A DNA stretch of 64,000 bases from Neurospora tetraspora. Lineage: Eukaryota; Ascomycota; Sordariomycetes; Sordariales; Sordariaceae. Position 1 is the stretch's first letter. Each line of letters opens with the position of its first letter. The notes below the pieces were generated by a model. That model did no database searches. It was given only the letters and a program-made list of their open reading frames with translations, and was not told the origin of the DNA. This document shows, one piece after another, positions 25,997 through 36,581 of this stretch. The position numbers were made by a program, and so were the translations under genes. The stretch lies in assembly GCF_033439725.1 (NCBI RefSeq), contig NW_026944387.1:1860001-1924000 (forward strand). The letters are read 5' to 3'.

Positions 25997-26148
25997 GATC
26001 AAGAAGAAGATCTGCCAACCCCACAATGCAAGCCGTTGACGACCGCGGAGAGGTGCCCAGGAAAACACAAGTGTGAACCCGGACAACCTCCCCGCAGCCC
26101 CCCGATGTTCAAGTGTGACCAAGAACACCGAGGAACCGCCCCCCTCAG

Positions 26149-26220
26149 TCCCGTCAGATTGACAATGACAAGATGCGTTCCTCAGAAATCAGAACAGAAG
26201 ATTGTGTTCATCATTCGGGA
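26149..26220 (-). ncRNA. intronic box C/D snoRNA (d)
   Basis: A 72-nt unit with 5-bp closing stem TCCCG/CGGGA, C box ATGATGA (26,208-26,214), D' box CTGA, and D box CTGA (26,154-26,157) preceded by CTTGTCATTGTCAAT. All elements are at standard spacing for a C/D guide RNA. Its closing stem CCCG/CGGG is the same as that of the derived modules at 24.1-25.5 kb. Confidence 0.85.
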
Positions 26221-26309
26221 AAGAGGAGGACCCCCAGAAACCCACTGCCCACTGCATGTGCCTGTTGTGCCGACCGAACTGCCAGTGCTACCTGGCGCCG
26301 GTGGTGTGT

Positions 26310-26558
26310 CTTGAAAACCCGCCCAAGGAGGTGGCCAACCTCCCCTGTGCCCCCCAGCAGGTTGCCAAGCTGCTAAAGGCCCGCCCACAGAATGTGTTTT
26401 CAAGATGTCGATGTGTGTCGGTGATGTCGATGTGTGGAGTGTTGGTTGATGAGTGTCGGATGTGTCGCTTGAAAACCCGCCCAAGGAGACAAGCTCCCCT
26501 GTACCCCCCAGCAGGTTGCCAAGCTGCTGAAGGCCCGCCCACAGAATGTGTTTTCAAG
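26310..26558 (-). repeat. two ~94-nt long-hairpin units
   Basis: Units at 26,310-26,404 and 26,466-26,558 each begin CTTGAAAAC and end GTTTTCAAG, giving a perfect 9-bp closing stem. In between are GTGGGCGGGCC and GCAGCTTGGCAACCTGCTG, the latter itself a hairpin. The spacer between the units is also partly repeated (CATCGACA, CACTCATCAACCAAC). They lie inside the snoRNA host region. They are not C/D-type, and I see no clear H or ACA box. Confidence 0.75.
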
Positions 26559-26762
26559 ATGTGTGTCGAGGATGTTGAGCGTTGGTTGATGAGTGTCGAT
26601 GATGCCCACCCAGGAGGTTGCCAAGCTCCCCCCAAAGTGCCGAAGCACAAGGAGTCCCACCGCGCATCATGAGAATGTGTGTCGAGGATGTTGAGCAACA
26701 AGATGGTTAGCTGAAGCTCATTGATGAAGATGACAAAGAAGTGTGTGATCAAATGAATGAAA

Positions 26763-26858
26763 CGCGTCAGAAAGGCATTTTTCGTCACCGAGTCACCTTC
26801 CGGCCGGCGCTCTCAGAATGACAATGTGCAAGCACACGAAGTGCCTTCATCATTCGCG
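26763..26858 (-). ncRNA. intronic box C/D snoRNA (c)
   Basis: Closing stem CGCG/CGCG, C box ATGATGA (26,847-26,853), D box CTGA (26,767-26,770), and a good D' box CTGA (26,813-26,816) just after ACATTGTCATT. About 96 nt. The donor of its intron is GTAAGTTCATT at 26,893. The D guide is ACGAAAAATGCCTTT, similar in layout to snoRNA b, so b and c look like diverged duplicates. Confidence 0.85.
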
Positions 26859-27026
26859 CGATGAAAACAAAACGAAAAGTGAAATGAACTTACCAAGTGT
26901 GAGTCAAGATGATGATGATGAAGAAGAGGAAGACAAGATGAGAAGATGTGTCTGGATGCGATGACCATGTGGTTAGCAAGTGCTGATCAACCAAGATGAT
27001 GATGATAAAGTTGATCAAATGATGAA

Positions 27027-27143
27027 GCGCGTCAGTATGGTTTTTCTCATCATCGAGCTCCCAGTGCTCTGAGCATGACAATAAGCAGGCACGCATACAG
27101 CGCGTCGAGTTGCTCTGTCATGAATGCCATTCATCATTCGCGC
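27027..27143 (-). ncRNA. intronic box C/D snoRNA (b)
   Basis: The 5-bp closing stem GCGCG/CGCGC brings together C box ATGATGA (27,131-27,137) and D box CTGA (27,032-27,035). An internal C' box ATGATGA (27,047-27,053) is present, and a CTCA D'-like box follows the antisense stretch CTTATTGTCATG. About 117 nt. It sits mid-intron in 26,952-27,176, some 33 nt from the donor and 75 nt from the acceptor. It should guide 2'-O-methylation with fibrillarin, Nop56/58 and Snu13; the target is not assigned. Confidence 0.85.
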
Positions 27144-27302
27144 AAGTGAAGAATGAGAAAAAAAAATGCGACTTACCAAGGAAAGATGTCAGTGTGAGTG
27201 AGGAGATGAAGCTAAAGGATGTTGATGATAGATGACTGAAGACAACAAAGTTAGCGATGGTCGCGACGATGAAGATGAGCAACAGAAGATGATGTTGATG
27301 TG

Positions 27303-27394
27303 AGCCTCAGATACATGTGGGATTTTTTGTTCTGTCACGGGCGCGATGGCCTCGAGATGACAATGACAAATGTAGATGTGTATCATCATTAGCG
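27303..27394 (-). ncRNA. intronic box C/D snoRNA (a)
   Basis: C box ATGATGA (27,383-27,389) and D box CTGA (27,307-27,310) near the ends, with a short closing stem GCT/GGC. It lies in the first recognised intron of the host. The internal sequence TTGTCATTGTCAT is shared with its neighbours. The D-box guide region is A-rich (AAAAAATCCCACATGTAT). The terminal stem is the weakest of the set and the internal D' is diverged. Confidence 0.65.
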
Positions 27395-27832
27395 ATGAAG
27401 TGATACGCAAGTGAAGCAAGAAAGAATGACTTACCAGTGTTGATGATGATGTTGAATGATGGTGAGCGACGATGGTGAAGGTGAAGGTGAAGAAGATGAT
27501 GAAGGAAGAAGATGATGAAGGAACAAGATGATGAAGGAAGAAGGTGATGAAGGTGAGGGGTAATGGAAGAAGAAAAAGAAGAAGATATTTGTGCGTGTGC
27601 GTGAAGGAAGAAGAAGAAGAAGAAGAAGAAGAAGACGCGACAAGTGCGGGGTGAGGAAGGTGGAAGGTACAAGAAGAAGAAGAAGATGAAGAATGGAAGA
27701 TAAGATAGGAGGAGAGGAGAAGGAATGAAATGGAAGGTGAGAAATGGAAGTAGAGAAGAAGAGGAAGTGTGAGTTTGTGCGAGGAAGAGTTGAGGGAACA
27801 GAGGAGGAGGAGGAAGACCGTCAGAGGGAGGT

Positions 27833-27892
27833 CTTAAATAGAGGACGAGGCTGGCCAGAGCTCCCGTCTGAAGTCGTCTGAACTTCTATTGG
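27833..27892 (-). promoter_or_regulatory. TATA-like and CCAAT boxes of the snoRNA host
   Basis: On the minus strand, TATTTAAG (27,833-27,840) with a CCAAT box about 50 bases upstream (27,888-27,892), followed by a pyrimidine-rich leader. This is a standard arrangement for a strong fungal RNA polymerase II promoter. Confidence 0.6.
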
Positions 27893-28886
27893 TCGAGAGC
27901 AGGTTATTGTTGAATGCTGAGCACCAGAAAAACAGGGTGGAGCAGCCGGGAGTGGCTGTCAAGGGCCGTCTTGACCTGGCAGCGACGTAGTTGACGGCCC
28001 GGAGACGGGAGGGGGCAGGTAAATGTGGCAGGCTGACGAGTTCAGATGACCCCCGAGGGCGAGCCCGGGCCAGGCAGGGCGGCAGGGAGGGGCAGGATGG
28101 GAAGGTGAGGGAGCTGTGAGGGCCGGATAGCTTCAGTAGGCGAGGAGCGCCGTTGCCCAGGACGACGGCGACGGCATCGTCTTGGTGCTTCAATAGGTAT
28201 ACTCTAGTTAGTTGTAGATAGATCTTGATGATATCAACTTCCTGTCCTTTGCGCTCGTCGACCCCGACGTCGTGGTGAACTGCGAACCTTCGATAGCCTC
28301 GTCACCTCCCGGAAGGCCAGTGAATGCCCCCATCCAGGTTCCTCACGCACAATCGCAAAGGTCCAAACCATGCCATTAGTTCGACGATCACTACAGCAAC
28401 AGGTATACGGCTGCAATAATACAGGTAGGTAGTGACCTCGAAGCCCAGTTGCGATCACCGTACCCGGAAACTGGAGGCGACCACGACACTCAAGATTTAC
28501 GATATGATCTTGCGCGGGGCGCAACAGAGACACGGCGATCAAAACATCAGGAACACGGCAGCATGATCCTGATTCCAGCTCAAAGATACAACAGATTCAT
28601 GTTCTCGAAGTCAACGATAGCATATTCGAAGTTGGAACACTCCAGAACATGCAGAGCGACATTCAGTTCCATTTCACATGCGATAGCATCACAGAAACAC
28701 TGAACTCAACACTACGAGACTAATTTGATTCTCAGCGGTCACTTGGGTGATAGAACTTCGTAATCTTGACCAAAGGAACTAGTCGAGACACTCGCGGTAT
28801 ACACAAGAACAACACTCTTCAACGGCTTGCGACCGACGACAAGTTAACCGCTCGAGCTTTCAGACCCCGGCATCCACGCCAGCAGC
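27893..28886. other. upstream of the snoRNA host; no gene seen
   Basis: Only short frames of poor quality. Possible shared promoter space with a rightward coding-like stretch that starts near 28.89 kb. Confidence 0.35.
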
Positions 28887-29586
28887 GATGGCGAACACTT
28901 GGTTCCCTTCCCTACTCGCGCTCATTTGGAACATAACCAACGGAATCCAGTACATTGTAAGCTGACAGCCATGCTTCTACTTCACTCTAACCCCTCGATG
29001 AGATTTCCAGTTGAAATCAGCATTTGGTTTCCCAAGTGTGAACGTTTATTGACGTGTTGATTGTCACGAAGGATTTCCACCGTCGAATACACTCCAGCGA
29101 GTCGATACCTCCACCTCTAGCCACCGCTTCCTCCACCAATAACTCAACCTCAACAAAGGACGGCAAAGACTCGACACACAAACCGCGAACTACCACTACG
29201 GCTCATAAGAAGAACAAAGCGTTACAAGACCACGAATATCCTACCTCTATTCGAGCAACGACCAGCTCGAGGTTCCCCTCAACTGTGGCGGGCGAATCTC
29301 TAACATCAAGCACAAAACACCCTGGACCTGCGACAAGGACTGCGCCGTCCATGACACAACACCTCGAAACAAGAAACCAGCATCAGATATTTTGCGGTTG
29401 ATACGAGAGAAACAAAAAGGTCTGGACTCTGGTGCTGGGGCCGATATGAAAGCGACGAAGGTACAAGAGCAGAGTGGGAGAGGGGTCATAGACTGCCCTG
29501 GGCTGGCACGCGAGTGTGGGTTGAGAACTACCTCTAACCGCACTAGAGAAACAAATTCAGACACAGAGGCTTGTAGAGGTAACTAG
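28887..29586 (+). pseudogene. coding-like fragments, gene structure unresolved
   Basis: ATG 28,887 opens a 23-codon hydrophobic exon (MANTWFPSLLALIWNITNGI) that ends at a donor GTAAGC, with a branch point CTCTAAC and acceptor TTCCAG at about 29.01 kb. From about 29.23 to 29.59 kb another frame has good fungal codon use (SYLYSSNDQLEVPLNCGGRI, then TPWTCDKDCAVHDTT and ILRLIREKQKGLDSGAGA). No single spliced frame that I can find joins them. It may be a decayed gene for a secreted protein, or exons that I cannot connect by eye. Confidence 0.3.
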
Positions 29587-31379
29587 AGGCATGGAGTAAG
29601 TGCGTAAGATTGCTCATAAGTGGATATCAAAGGGATCAAAGATGGGAAAGTGCAACTGAGAGGGCATGGGATTCTCGTATGGGCATCGAGAAAGACACAC
29701 GACTTAACCGGAAGACAGCTTCGAAGACATAAGGTAGATAGGAAAGTGTCTAGAATGTAGCCAGTAAAGGCATATAGTGATACATCGCCGCTGGAAGAAA
29801 GAACAGCGTACTTATTATCTCCACATACCTCAACGATCAAATGTGAACTTAACATACTCCAGTTAGCGGTATCAGTGAAAGGTGCTTATGTCGTTGGATG
29901 GGGCAGGTATGAAAGAAGAGCGGAGAGCAACTTGCAACTCGGCTCTGATATGGCATGGTGTTGTAGTCAATGTGAAGGCACTCTTGTTCTGTTCAGGTGC
30001 TCACTTTGGATCTCTCCTAGTCTCCTCTCCTAATTGTGGTTGTTGGGTAGAGCTAGACCCTTTGCTGTCATATTACCTATGATAGCTCTAGTCATACCCG
30101 TGTTGGACTATCAAGGAGACTGGTTTTGGGAAATAAGGGGACGAGAAAAGATTCACCGTTAGAACTATCATTATCGGTGCGGCGTGTTGGTGGTAGTATC
30201 AACAAGCACATGGGTAGACGAATTGAGAGTGTGAAAAACAAGCATTTCTTTCTTCCTTTGAGTACCTGAACTATCGAGACCAGAATCACTCGATTCGCTA
30301 TCTTCGGTTTCCTAGCTCTCCAAACTCTGGCACTACTGGTACCCAAAGCCAAAAACACCAATTCCACACATGAAACACGGCATGCTAATACACCCTTTAG
30401 AAACCCTCATCCGACCCCACAAGTTCACTCGGTTCATTGTCCTCCTCTCTCGGTTGGTTCATCTGCTTGGCTTCGATGGTTTTGTCGCCGGGAAGCACTC
30501 GTCTCCAGAACCGTTCCGTCATCTCCGATCTCCATGCCCGAAACTCCTAGACCTTCCAGGACCATCCTCTCGCTCTTCTCCTCTATCGACGTTGAAAGTG
30601 GACCCAAAACTCGCTCCTGACGATGTAAACAAACCTCTTATCAAGCAAAGCCTTGCCCGCCCATGGTTTGTTTTGATTGTGGTGACAATTCAGGGGTTAG
30701 CCAATGGCCTGAAGCCCACTGGAGCTTCCAGCGCCACCAGATTCAGGGGTCCGATCGTGGAGTGGGGCGGCGGCGCTCGCCAAGCATGGAACAGGGGTGG
30801 TTTGTTGACATCATCCAGGGGTCGACCGCTTGGACGCTGGTGGACGACAGCGACACGATGTGGCCGATAAAACATTTCAAGCTCATATAGATGTGTAGAG
30901 AAAGAGCAGAACGCTCGAACGAAATTGTCCGACTCTCCATGGATGTTGTGGTTGTCAACCTCAAAGGTGATCGATGGTCGGTGGTGTGGTTCCTTTGTTG
31001 ATGCAGGTACGACAGGCCGAGCCGCGATACCCTTGTTCACAAACCCAAATACAACGACATGCCATTGATGACAGCATGCCTTAAATGATGTAAGGACAGC
31101 CGCAGTGTATGATCCAAAGAACAAAAGGGTCGGGTTATGGGGGCTACGATTTCGGAAACTTTGCCGAGGTCGTATGATGATGCCAGCGTCGTCGAAGGGC
31201 AAAGGTTGATCAAGGAAACCCGAGGAGAAAGTCCAGCATGCTGCGAAGTGGAATGCTTTGCTTTGATACAGGGAGCACTGATTGGCATGGCTGCATGAAA
31301 GATGCATGGTGCTGGTCGTGCTTGCTGGTCCGGGGAACTGTTGGAACCAATGGAAGGTATCAGTGCTCGGCCACTCCTG
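29587..31379. other. no supported gene
   Basis: Overlapping frames on both strands around 30.37-31.46 kb look like mutual shadows. A short plus-strand stretch near 30.79-30.89 kb reads protein-like (EQGWFVDIIQGSTAWTLVDD) but is isolated. Confidence 0.3.
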
Positions 31380-31900
31380 GCCGGATAAACTGGGCAGAAG
31401 GCCTGGTGTTGACCTTCTCGCCGGTCGCGACGTCAACGAGCTTGTCGCCGTCAACATCGACCTCCTTGTTGCCGATGCGACGCATAAGATCCATCAAGAC
31501 TCAGGGAAACTCGACTGAGATGGACCGAACCGAGTCGCTAGGTTGAGACAGGATGTCAAAAGGTCGAGAAATGGGCCGTCGAAGCTGTGGGGAAGGCGGC
31601 ATTTGGGGTGCATGGCAGCACATGTGGGTCCGAATTGCTCGGGAGTTCGGTCGAGGGCATGCAGCAGCGTTCGAGAAGCACGGTCTGCATTGATGAACTG
31701 ATTTTCGAGCTTGTTCAAGAACTCCATCTCTGCTCTTGCTGGGCCTGCTTCGCTTTCTCGGCCTTTTCCTGCTCGGTCCTCTCCCTCGCTGTCGGGAGTG
31801 CTTTCAGCCTAGACCTCGTCGGCAAACCATCATCTGGCTCTTGGGCCCAGAACGATCACTATGTGACCCGTTCGGCTGCCCCTTTTCTTGCTTAAAAGCT
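31380..31900 (-). pseudogene. decayed coding fragment of unknown family
   Basis: Minus-strand frames here have protein-like runs (LMDLMRRIGNKEVDVDGDKL, then DVATGEKVNTRP; upstream FDILSQPSDSVRSISVEF) but stop codons and frame changes prevent a continuous product. No family recognised. It may belong with the fragments at 32.3-32.9 kb. Confidence 0.3.
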
Positions 31901-32329
31901 CTTTTAGACGGAGCTTTCAGTGTCGTTCACCAAACGAAAAGGTACAACTAAGAGAAAACCCTTGTTGGCGGTGACTTCGAGTTCGGGGAGGCGGTTGTCT
32001 GCTACTGTTGTAACTCTTGATCCATTTTGACCACCGTCGATGCTTGTTTGTACGGGAATCGTCGCTGGGATTGATGACACTCCGCGGAAAGAGAGCTTTG
32101 AGGGCCGATCCGGGTGGTGGTTGAGGAGGGACCGGGACTTTTGATCTGGCAGATGGAGTGCGGCGGTCGGTTTAGACGTGAAGAGTTTGACGTGTTATCC
32201 CCCGGGGAAGACCAAATGGTTCACCGATGATGATCATTTCGACCCCTACAACTACTGGAGTTAGCCGGACTGCTTGAGAGGACATGTTGCCACAGGAGAT
32301 GCAAACCAACCCTTTTGGTGTCGATTCAC

Positions 32330-32925
32330 TGCAGGTCGAGCTTGTCGCGGGCTACGATGAGCTTCTCGCCTGCGTAGCGCTCACGCATGATGTCGAGCCA
32401 GTAGCCGCCACGAGAGTGGAGAACAAGTTCGAGTTCATTTGAAGAATAATTTGCCGAAAGCGATTCGCATGCGCATTCTGTTGGGAGAATACCGCAAGCC
32501 ATCACCCACGCGTACCAGTCGGTTGTGTCCGTCGAAGTCTTTGTCGGAGCAGAAGACGCTCGAAATATCGTGCTCGGTAGCAAGTCTGACCAAGTATTGC
32601 TTGGCAAACTGGCATCGCTGTGTGAACGCCGGGAGATGAGGTGTTGCTAGGAGTCTCTGGAGCCGGATCCGAGTACAGCTTGTACTACAACTGGAACGGA
32701 AACTGGCGCTGGAGCTGGAGCTGGAGCAAAAGCCGGAGCTGAGGCTGCTCGTGCTGGAGCCGGTCTCTGGCACGGGTGGGCGTATCGAACAGTGATCGGA
32801 GTAATCGATATCTCAGGTTCATCAACCAAAAAGAGAGGACTGAGGTCTCCGTCAAGGCGCAGGTGCTGAAGGTGGACGACTCTGTTGGTTCCCGAGGACG
32901 AGCAGGAGGAATTCAAGGACAACAA
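32330..32925 (-). pseudogene. decayed coding fragment of unknown family
   Basis: A minus-strand reading with an Ala/Pro-rich stretch (APAPAPAPVSVPVVVQA), a plausible intron (about 32,628-32,686, GTACTC to CACAG) and then FAKQYLVRLATEHDISSVFC and DKDFDGHNRLVRVGDG. The end, SRGGYWLDIMRERYAGEKL, is in another frame, so at least one frame break is present. No family recognised. Confidence 0.3.
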
Positions 32926-34701
32926 GTCACATGATTCCCGTCAGATCAAGCACCGGGTGGGTAGAGGCCAGAGGGGTAGCCTTGTCCCTCCTTACCTAGT
33001 CAGTAACTGTCGCTGATGGGGAGCTACTGGAACTGTACCTCTAGGCCAGTAAACCATCAATTATGCGGCACCTGTGGCTTCCTTGTCGGCTCTTTGCTAG
33101 TACTGTGGAATTCACACGGTGTGGCCTGGAGGGGATGGAACTACGGAACTAGTGCCCCGGCCTGGCAAGTGAAAGGAGGAGAGGCAAGCTGAACAGGAAG
33201 CCACGGTCTGGATACTTACCTTGACTGTCTGTTTCTGAAGTCCCTTCACGCGCCAATGATATTTGCGTCAAGGACCGTGCGCCCTCACGGGGTCCTTCTT
33301 CCTCGTCAGGTACTTGCCGGTACTTTCTACACCAAGAGATTGACCGAGAAGGCTCAGTTCATGCACATTGTGGTCGCTATCAGATTGGACTTGACGGTTG
33401 CAAATAAGTTGAGTGTCGTGAAGTTGTGTAAAGGTACCTTACCTCTAGGCAGAGACAAGACATCTCAGATTTCCTTTTATCTCTCAAAAACCAAGAGTTA
33501 TTATTTTGTTCACCTTTGCACGTTAAAAGTTGCCCAGAACCATTTACAACACCATGCCACTTGATCTAGTTCGAGAACAGAGATTGGGATACATTATAGG
33601 TGGAAGTACCACATTTTGCAAATTGACTAGTAGTCCAATGTTCGAGTTAATCCCATCTTTGGTGACTCTCCCTCCAGTCGTTTGCTGCGTTTCTCATCAC
33701 AAAGCTGCCTTCCCCTTTCTAGGACAGAGAGTCACAATATGTACTGCTTGTGATTTACAATGGAACGTAAACGACAGTCACAGGTTTACACACTGTTGCA
33801 ATTATGATAAGCATAGTAGATAACCTGTGAGATCATTAAACACCAAGTCTAGAGGTACTTGAGTATAGCAGTGCTGGCTGAAAGTCATAACAGGTAGAAA
33901 TATTGGCTCAACTGATTGTCTAGGTAGCTGGTGATCTAAGTTCCTTTCTTCTCTCCTTCCATTCCTTCGAGGTTCCTTTCTACTTGCTGTCCAACAGATC
34001 CCGTAGACATCACATTCATCATTACGGTGTGGTAAAGCTTCGAGTAGAGATGACGCTCATTTGGTCCCATAATACCATGGGAAGTGTCACGTCCTTCACT
34101 CAAGTATTTGCCTCATATCGTCCGGTCTCCCAAAATCCTCCTTGAGCTGGATGATAATGCTTTGAAGGACTGGAATAGAATTTCTCAAACACGCATAGTA
34201 CCTGCCATCCAGAAAGTGAGAGCCAGGCTCCCAGTCTCGAGTGCCCGTTCCCGAGAAAGTACCCAAGTACCTCAAGCTGCCAGCTACCTATCAACACCCG
34301 GGCAAGTTCGCTCCTTCCATCTTTCCCCTGAAGGTCGAGAACTGCACTCGAATTGCTCATCTGATCTCTGCCTGATGACGAAGACAAGCGAAGAGGCTTG
34401 CCCTACCCAACAATACGAGTCGAAACAACCTGAGGCGCCCACAAATCTGATTTTTTCAAAAGGCTGCCCTCTTCTGTTCTCTCCCCCTTCAGATTTTTTC
34501 TCCCCGCAACACAATCACATCAACACATCAACCACCACCACCATCGCCTCTTTGGCACAATTGCAACCATCAAAGCCATCTTGGCGAGGCTCCTTCCTTC
34601 GCGTTAAGTATCACACTTCACATTCCTAACATACTCTTCCTGGTCAGAACGTCTTCGTTCTGAAACTGCCTTTTGTTGCGCCATCATCCGGCGCCGCCAA
34701 C
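32926..34701. other. intergenic, promoter and leader of the 34.7 kb gene at right
   Basis: No gene seen. Three copies of the TAGAGGTA octamer family lie near 33.04, 33.44 and 33.85 kb. An A/C-rich leader with CACATCAACACATCAACC at 34.51-34.57 kb probably belongs to the next gene. Confidence 0.4.
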
Positions 34702-35380
34702 ATGAACCAAAGCGGAATGGAAGTAAGTAATCCCATTCTGAATCCTGAGGGTAGTCGATCATACAATATACTAACATTGAACGTTCCATCAGCGCCGCGT
34801 CTACAGCCATCGCGAGATGGTGGCCGCCCTCGGTCTGGTCCTCCTCAAACAGGGAGGCCACCGCGAGCCAACGCCGCCGGCCACCCCCGGCCCCAACCTG
34901 CCCGCCAGGCCCGCGCCTGCTACCGCTGCAGCGGTGCGCCGCCTTCCGGCCCCTGGCCAGGGAAGCCTCCCTCCGAGGCCCCGCACACCGGAGGGCGGGT
35001 GGTGCCCTGCCAGCCCGGTCAACAACCACCGCCAGCAGACTGCCCACCGCCAGCAGACTGCCCACCGCCAGCAGACTGGCCACCACCATCACCACCACCA
35101 CTCACACCACCACCACCATCGCCCTCACGACCATCAGCAGCAACAGCTGCAGCTGCAGTACCAGCAGCAGCAGAACCATCCTGCTCCGGGCCCGGTGGTG
35201 CCCTACCAGCATACCACCACCACCACAACCACTACCACTGCGGTTCTCCCCCCTCCCCCTTTCCCCAACTTCCCTTCTCCCCATATGTGGCAGCATCCAC
35301 AGCAACTGCAACCTCCACTCGACGAGGAGAATATCGTCCCGCCGCCGCCGCGGCGCGCTGGTAACAGCCGTCGCTGGTGA
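34702..35380 (+). CDS. His/Gln/Pro-rich low-complexity protein, 202 aa, one intron
   Basis: Exon 1 (34,702-34,722) gives MNQSGME; intron 34,723-34,792 has a perfect GTAAGT donor, ATACTAAC branch point and CATCAG acceptor; exon 2 (34,793-35,380) ends TGA. The spliced product is 202 residues. After a short conserved-looking start (RRVYSHREMVAALGLVLLKQ) it is Pro/Ala rich, then has three HRQQTA/G repeats, two His runs (7 and 5 residues), Gln runs (QQQQLQLQYQQQQ), nine consecutive Thr, and a Pro-rich tail. Such His/Gln tracts occur in fungal nuclear or metal-binding proteins and in phase-separating proteins, but no domain is recognised. The intron signals make the model good; the function is unknown. 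Confidence 0.72.
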
Positions 35381-36581
35381 GCGGTGGGCTGGAGAGGAGG
35401 ATGAGCGGGGGCGGTGGTGGCCGTGGCGGTCCCATACGCCGGGTTGACGACGACAACGACGAAGGCGCCTACCAGTGCTATTTTTGCTGGTAAGAGTGTG
35501 TTCTCGGTTGGAGTGTCAGGTCAGTGGGGGAAGAAAGGGTCGGATATGGAGGAGCCAATTTTGCAAGCATTGGAGGCAGCTTCAAGACCAAGGAGTCGCA
35601 ACATTGCCCCTGTCCCTCGCTTCATGTTTTGTGTTATTCTTGTATATTAGTATATCTCGGCGTTGAACGCCTTCAGCCAACTACGACGGCTGATTAATAT
35701 CATAATTCCTCAACTTCATACTTCCCATCGTGATACTTCATCGTCTGGTTCTCCTGAATGCCATCATATCACATGTGACTTGTTGTTGTTCCCTGCTCCC
35801 ACTTTCTCAATGTTCCTGTGCTCCCATTAAATCCTCTACCTGTTGTCGGCGAGGAGTGTAATCTCAAAGCCTGATGGTTGTTTCATTGCCTCGCGAAAGA
35901 TCAAGGTTGGGTCATGTTTGATCACGGGATACAAAACCGGTGGGTCAAAACACAGCCGAGACACTCGCTCATATCTTCACCAAACCATCCAACACCAACA
36001 ATCCAATGGTTCATGAGTGAAAGATCGAAGTTCAAATGCAAAGTGGAGGCTACTTGAATGGTATCACATTTTTTCGGAAGTTTAAGAAATGATGTTGATT
36101 GAAGGACGAATTTTCGTCAGGTCGTGGCGCGCTACACCAAGCCCTTGAACACGAGCAGCGATGAGTATGATGTTCTCTAGTAGACTCTTCAACTTGCGAT
36201 TGCTGCTATCTTCACGCTACTGTACATATAACTCGACAATCTCCCCTAAAGTGTTTCCTCTTGACTCCGTTCCTGTCTAGTGTCCGTCTAGAGTTAGAGG
36301 TATCAACGAACCTCTTCCTACCGTGTACCACCGTAGTCGGTGAGGGGGCCTGAATCTGGGGTCAGTTTCTTTGTCGTCGGACGATGTGTGATGAAAAGAT
36401 GTGTCGCGAGATCGAGCCATCTCTGGAGTTCCACTCACAGAAATAAGCGGCACCCTCGGTGCGGTACTTTTTTGCCAGTCGTTGTGTGCTGTTCCAAAAC
36501 TGCCCATCGCTGCTAGGACCGGCATTCGTGAGGCTGCTCGTGCTGGTGCTGGTGCTGGTGCCCACTGCTTCCAGTCAACGC
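35381..36581. other. 3' region of the 34.7 kb gene and intergenic space
   Basis: No further gene seen. At 36.28-36.57 kb the minus strand has coding-like readings (SSDGQFWNSTQRLAKKYRTE) downstream of the small gene at 36.58-36.87 kb and may be an additional exon of that locus. Confidence 0.35.

Larger units (their letters stand above)
24067..26097 (-). repeat. host exon segment repeated five times
   Basis: Copies at 24,067-24,110; 24,489-24,532; 24,844-24,888; 25,809-25,860; 26,043-26,097. On the minus strand each reads GCGGGGAGGT ... ACCTCTCCGCGG and folds into a strong hairpin with varied loop length. Two copies end directly at a splice donor (GTAACAG or GCGACAG before GTAAGTCATC), so this looks like the duplicated exon of the snoRNA host. 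A small TGTTC/GAACA hairpin precedes most copies. Confidence 0.8.
24030..27805 (-). ncRNA. non-coding snoRNA host transcript, multi-intron
   Basis: On the minus strand a TATA-like box and CCAAT box (27.83-27.89 kb) precede a CT-rich leader and a chain of introns: 27,236-27,434 (GTAAGTCATT to TTCAG, GCTAAC branch point) and 26,952-27,176 (GTAAGTCGC to TCCAG, GCTAAC), separated by short exons of 59 and 58 nt. Further strong donors lie at 26,893, 25,793 (GTATGTG), 24,837, 24,482 and 23,614. Exons have no sustained frame. Each intron with a clear acceptor holds one box C/D snoRNA, the layout of GAS5/UHG-type host genes. Downstream of 26.1 kb the exon and intron units have multiplied. The start near 27.80 kb is inferred from the TATA box; the 3' end is unknown and may reach 23.4 kb. 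Confidence 0.7.

Noticed and set aside
27441-27700. Protein gene of acidic repeats suggested by GAAGATGAA runs
   Set aside because: This is the leader exon of the minus-strand snoRNA host, where the same DNA is a CTT/CATC microsatellite; no codon bias and no start.
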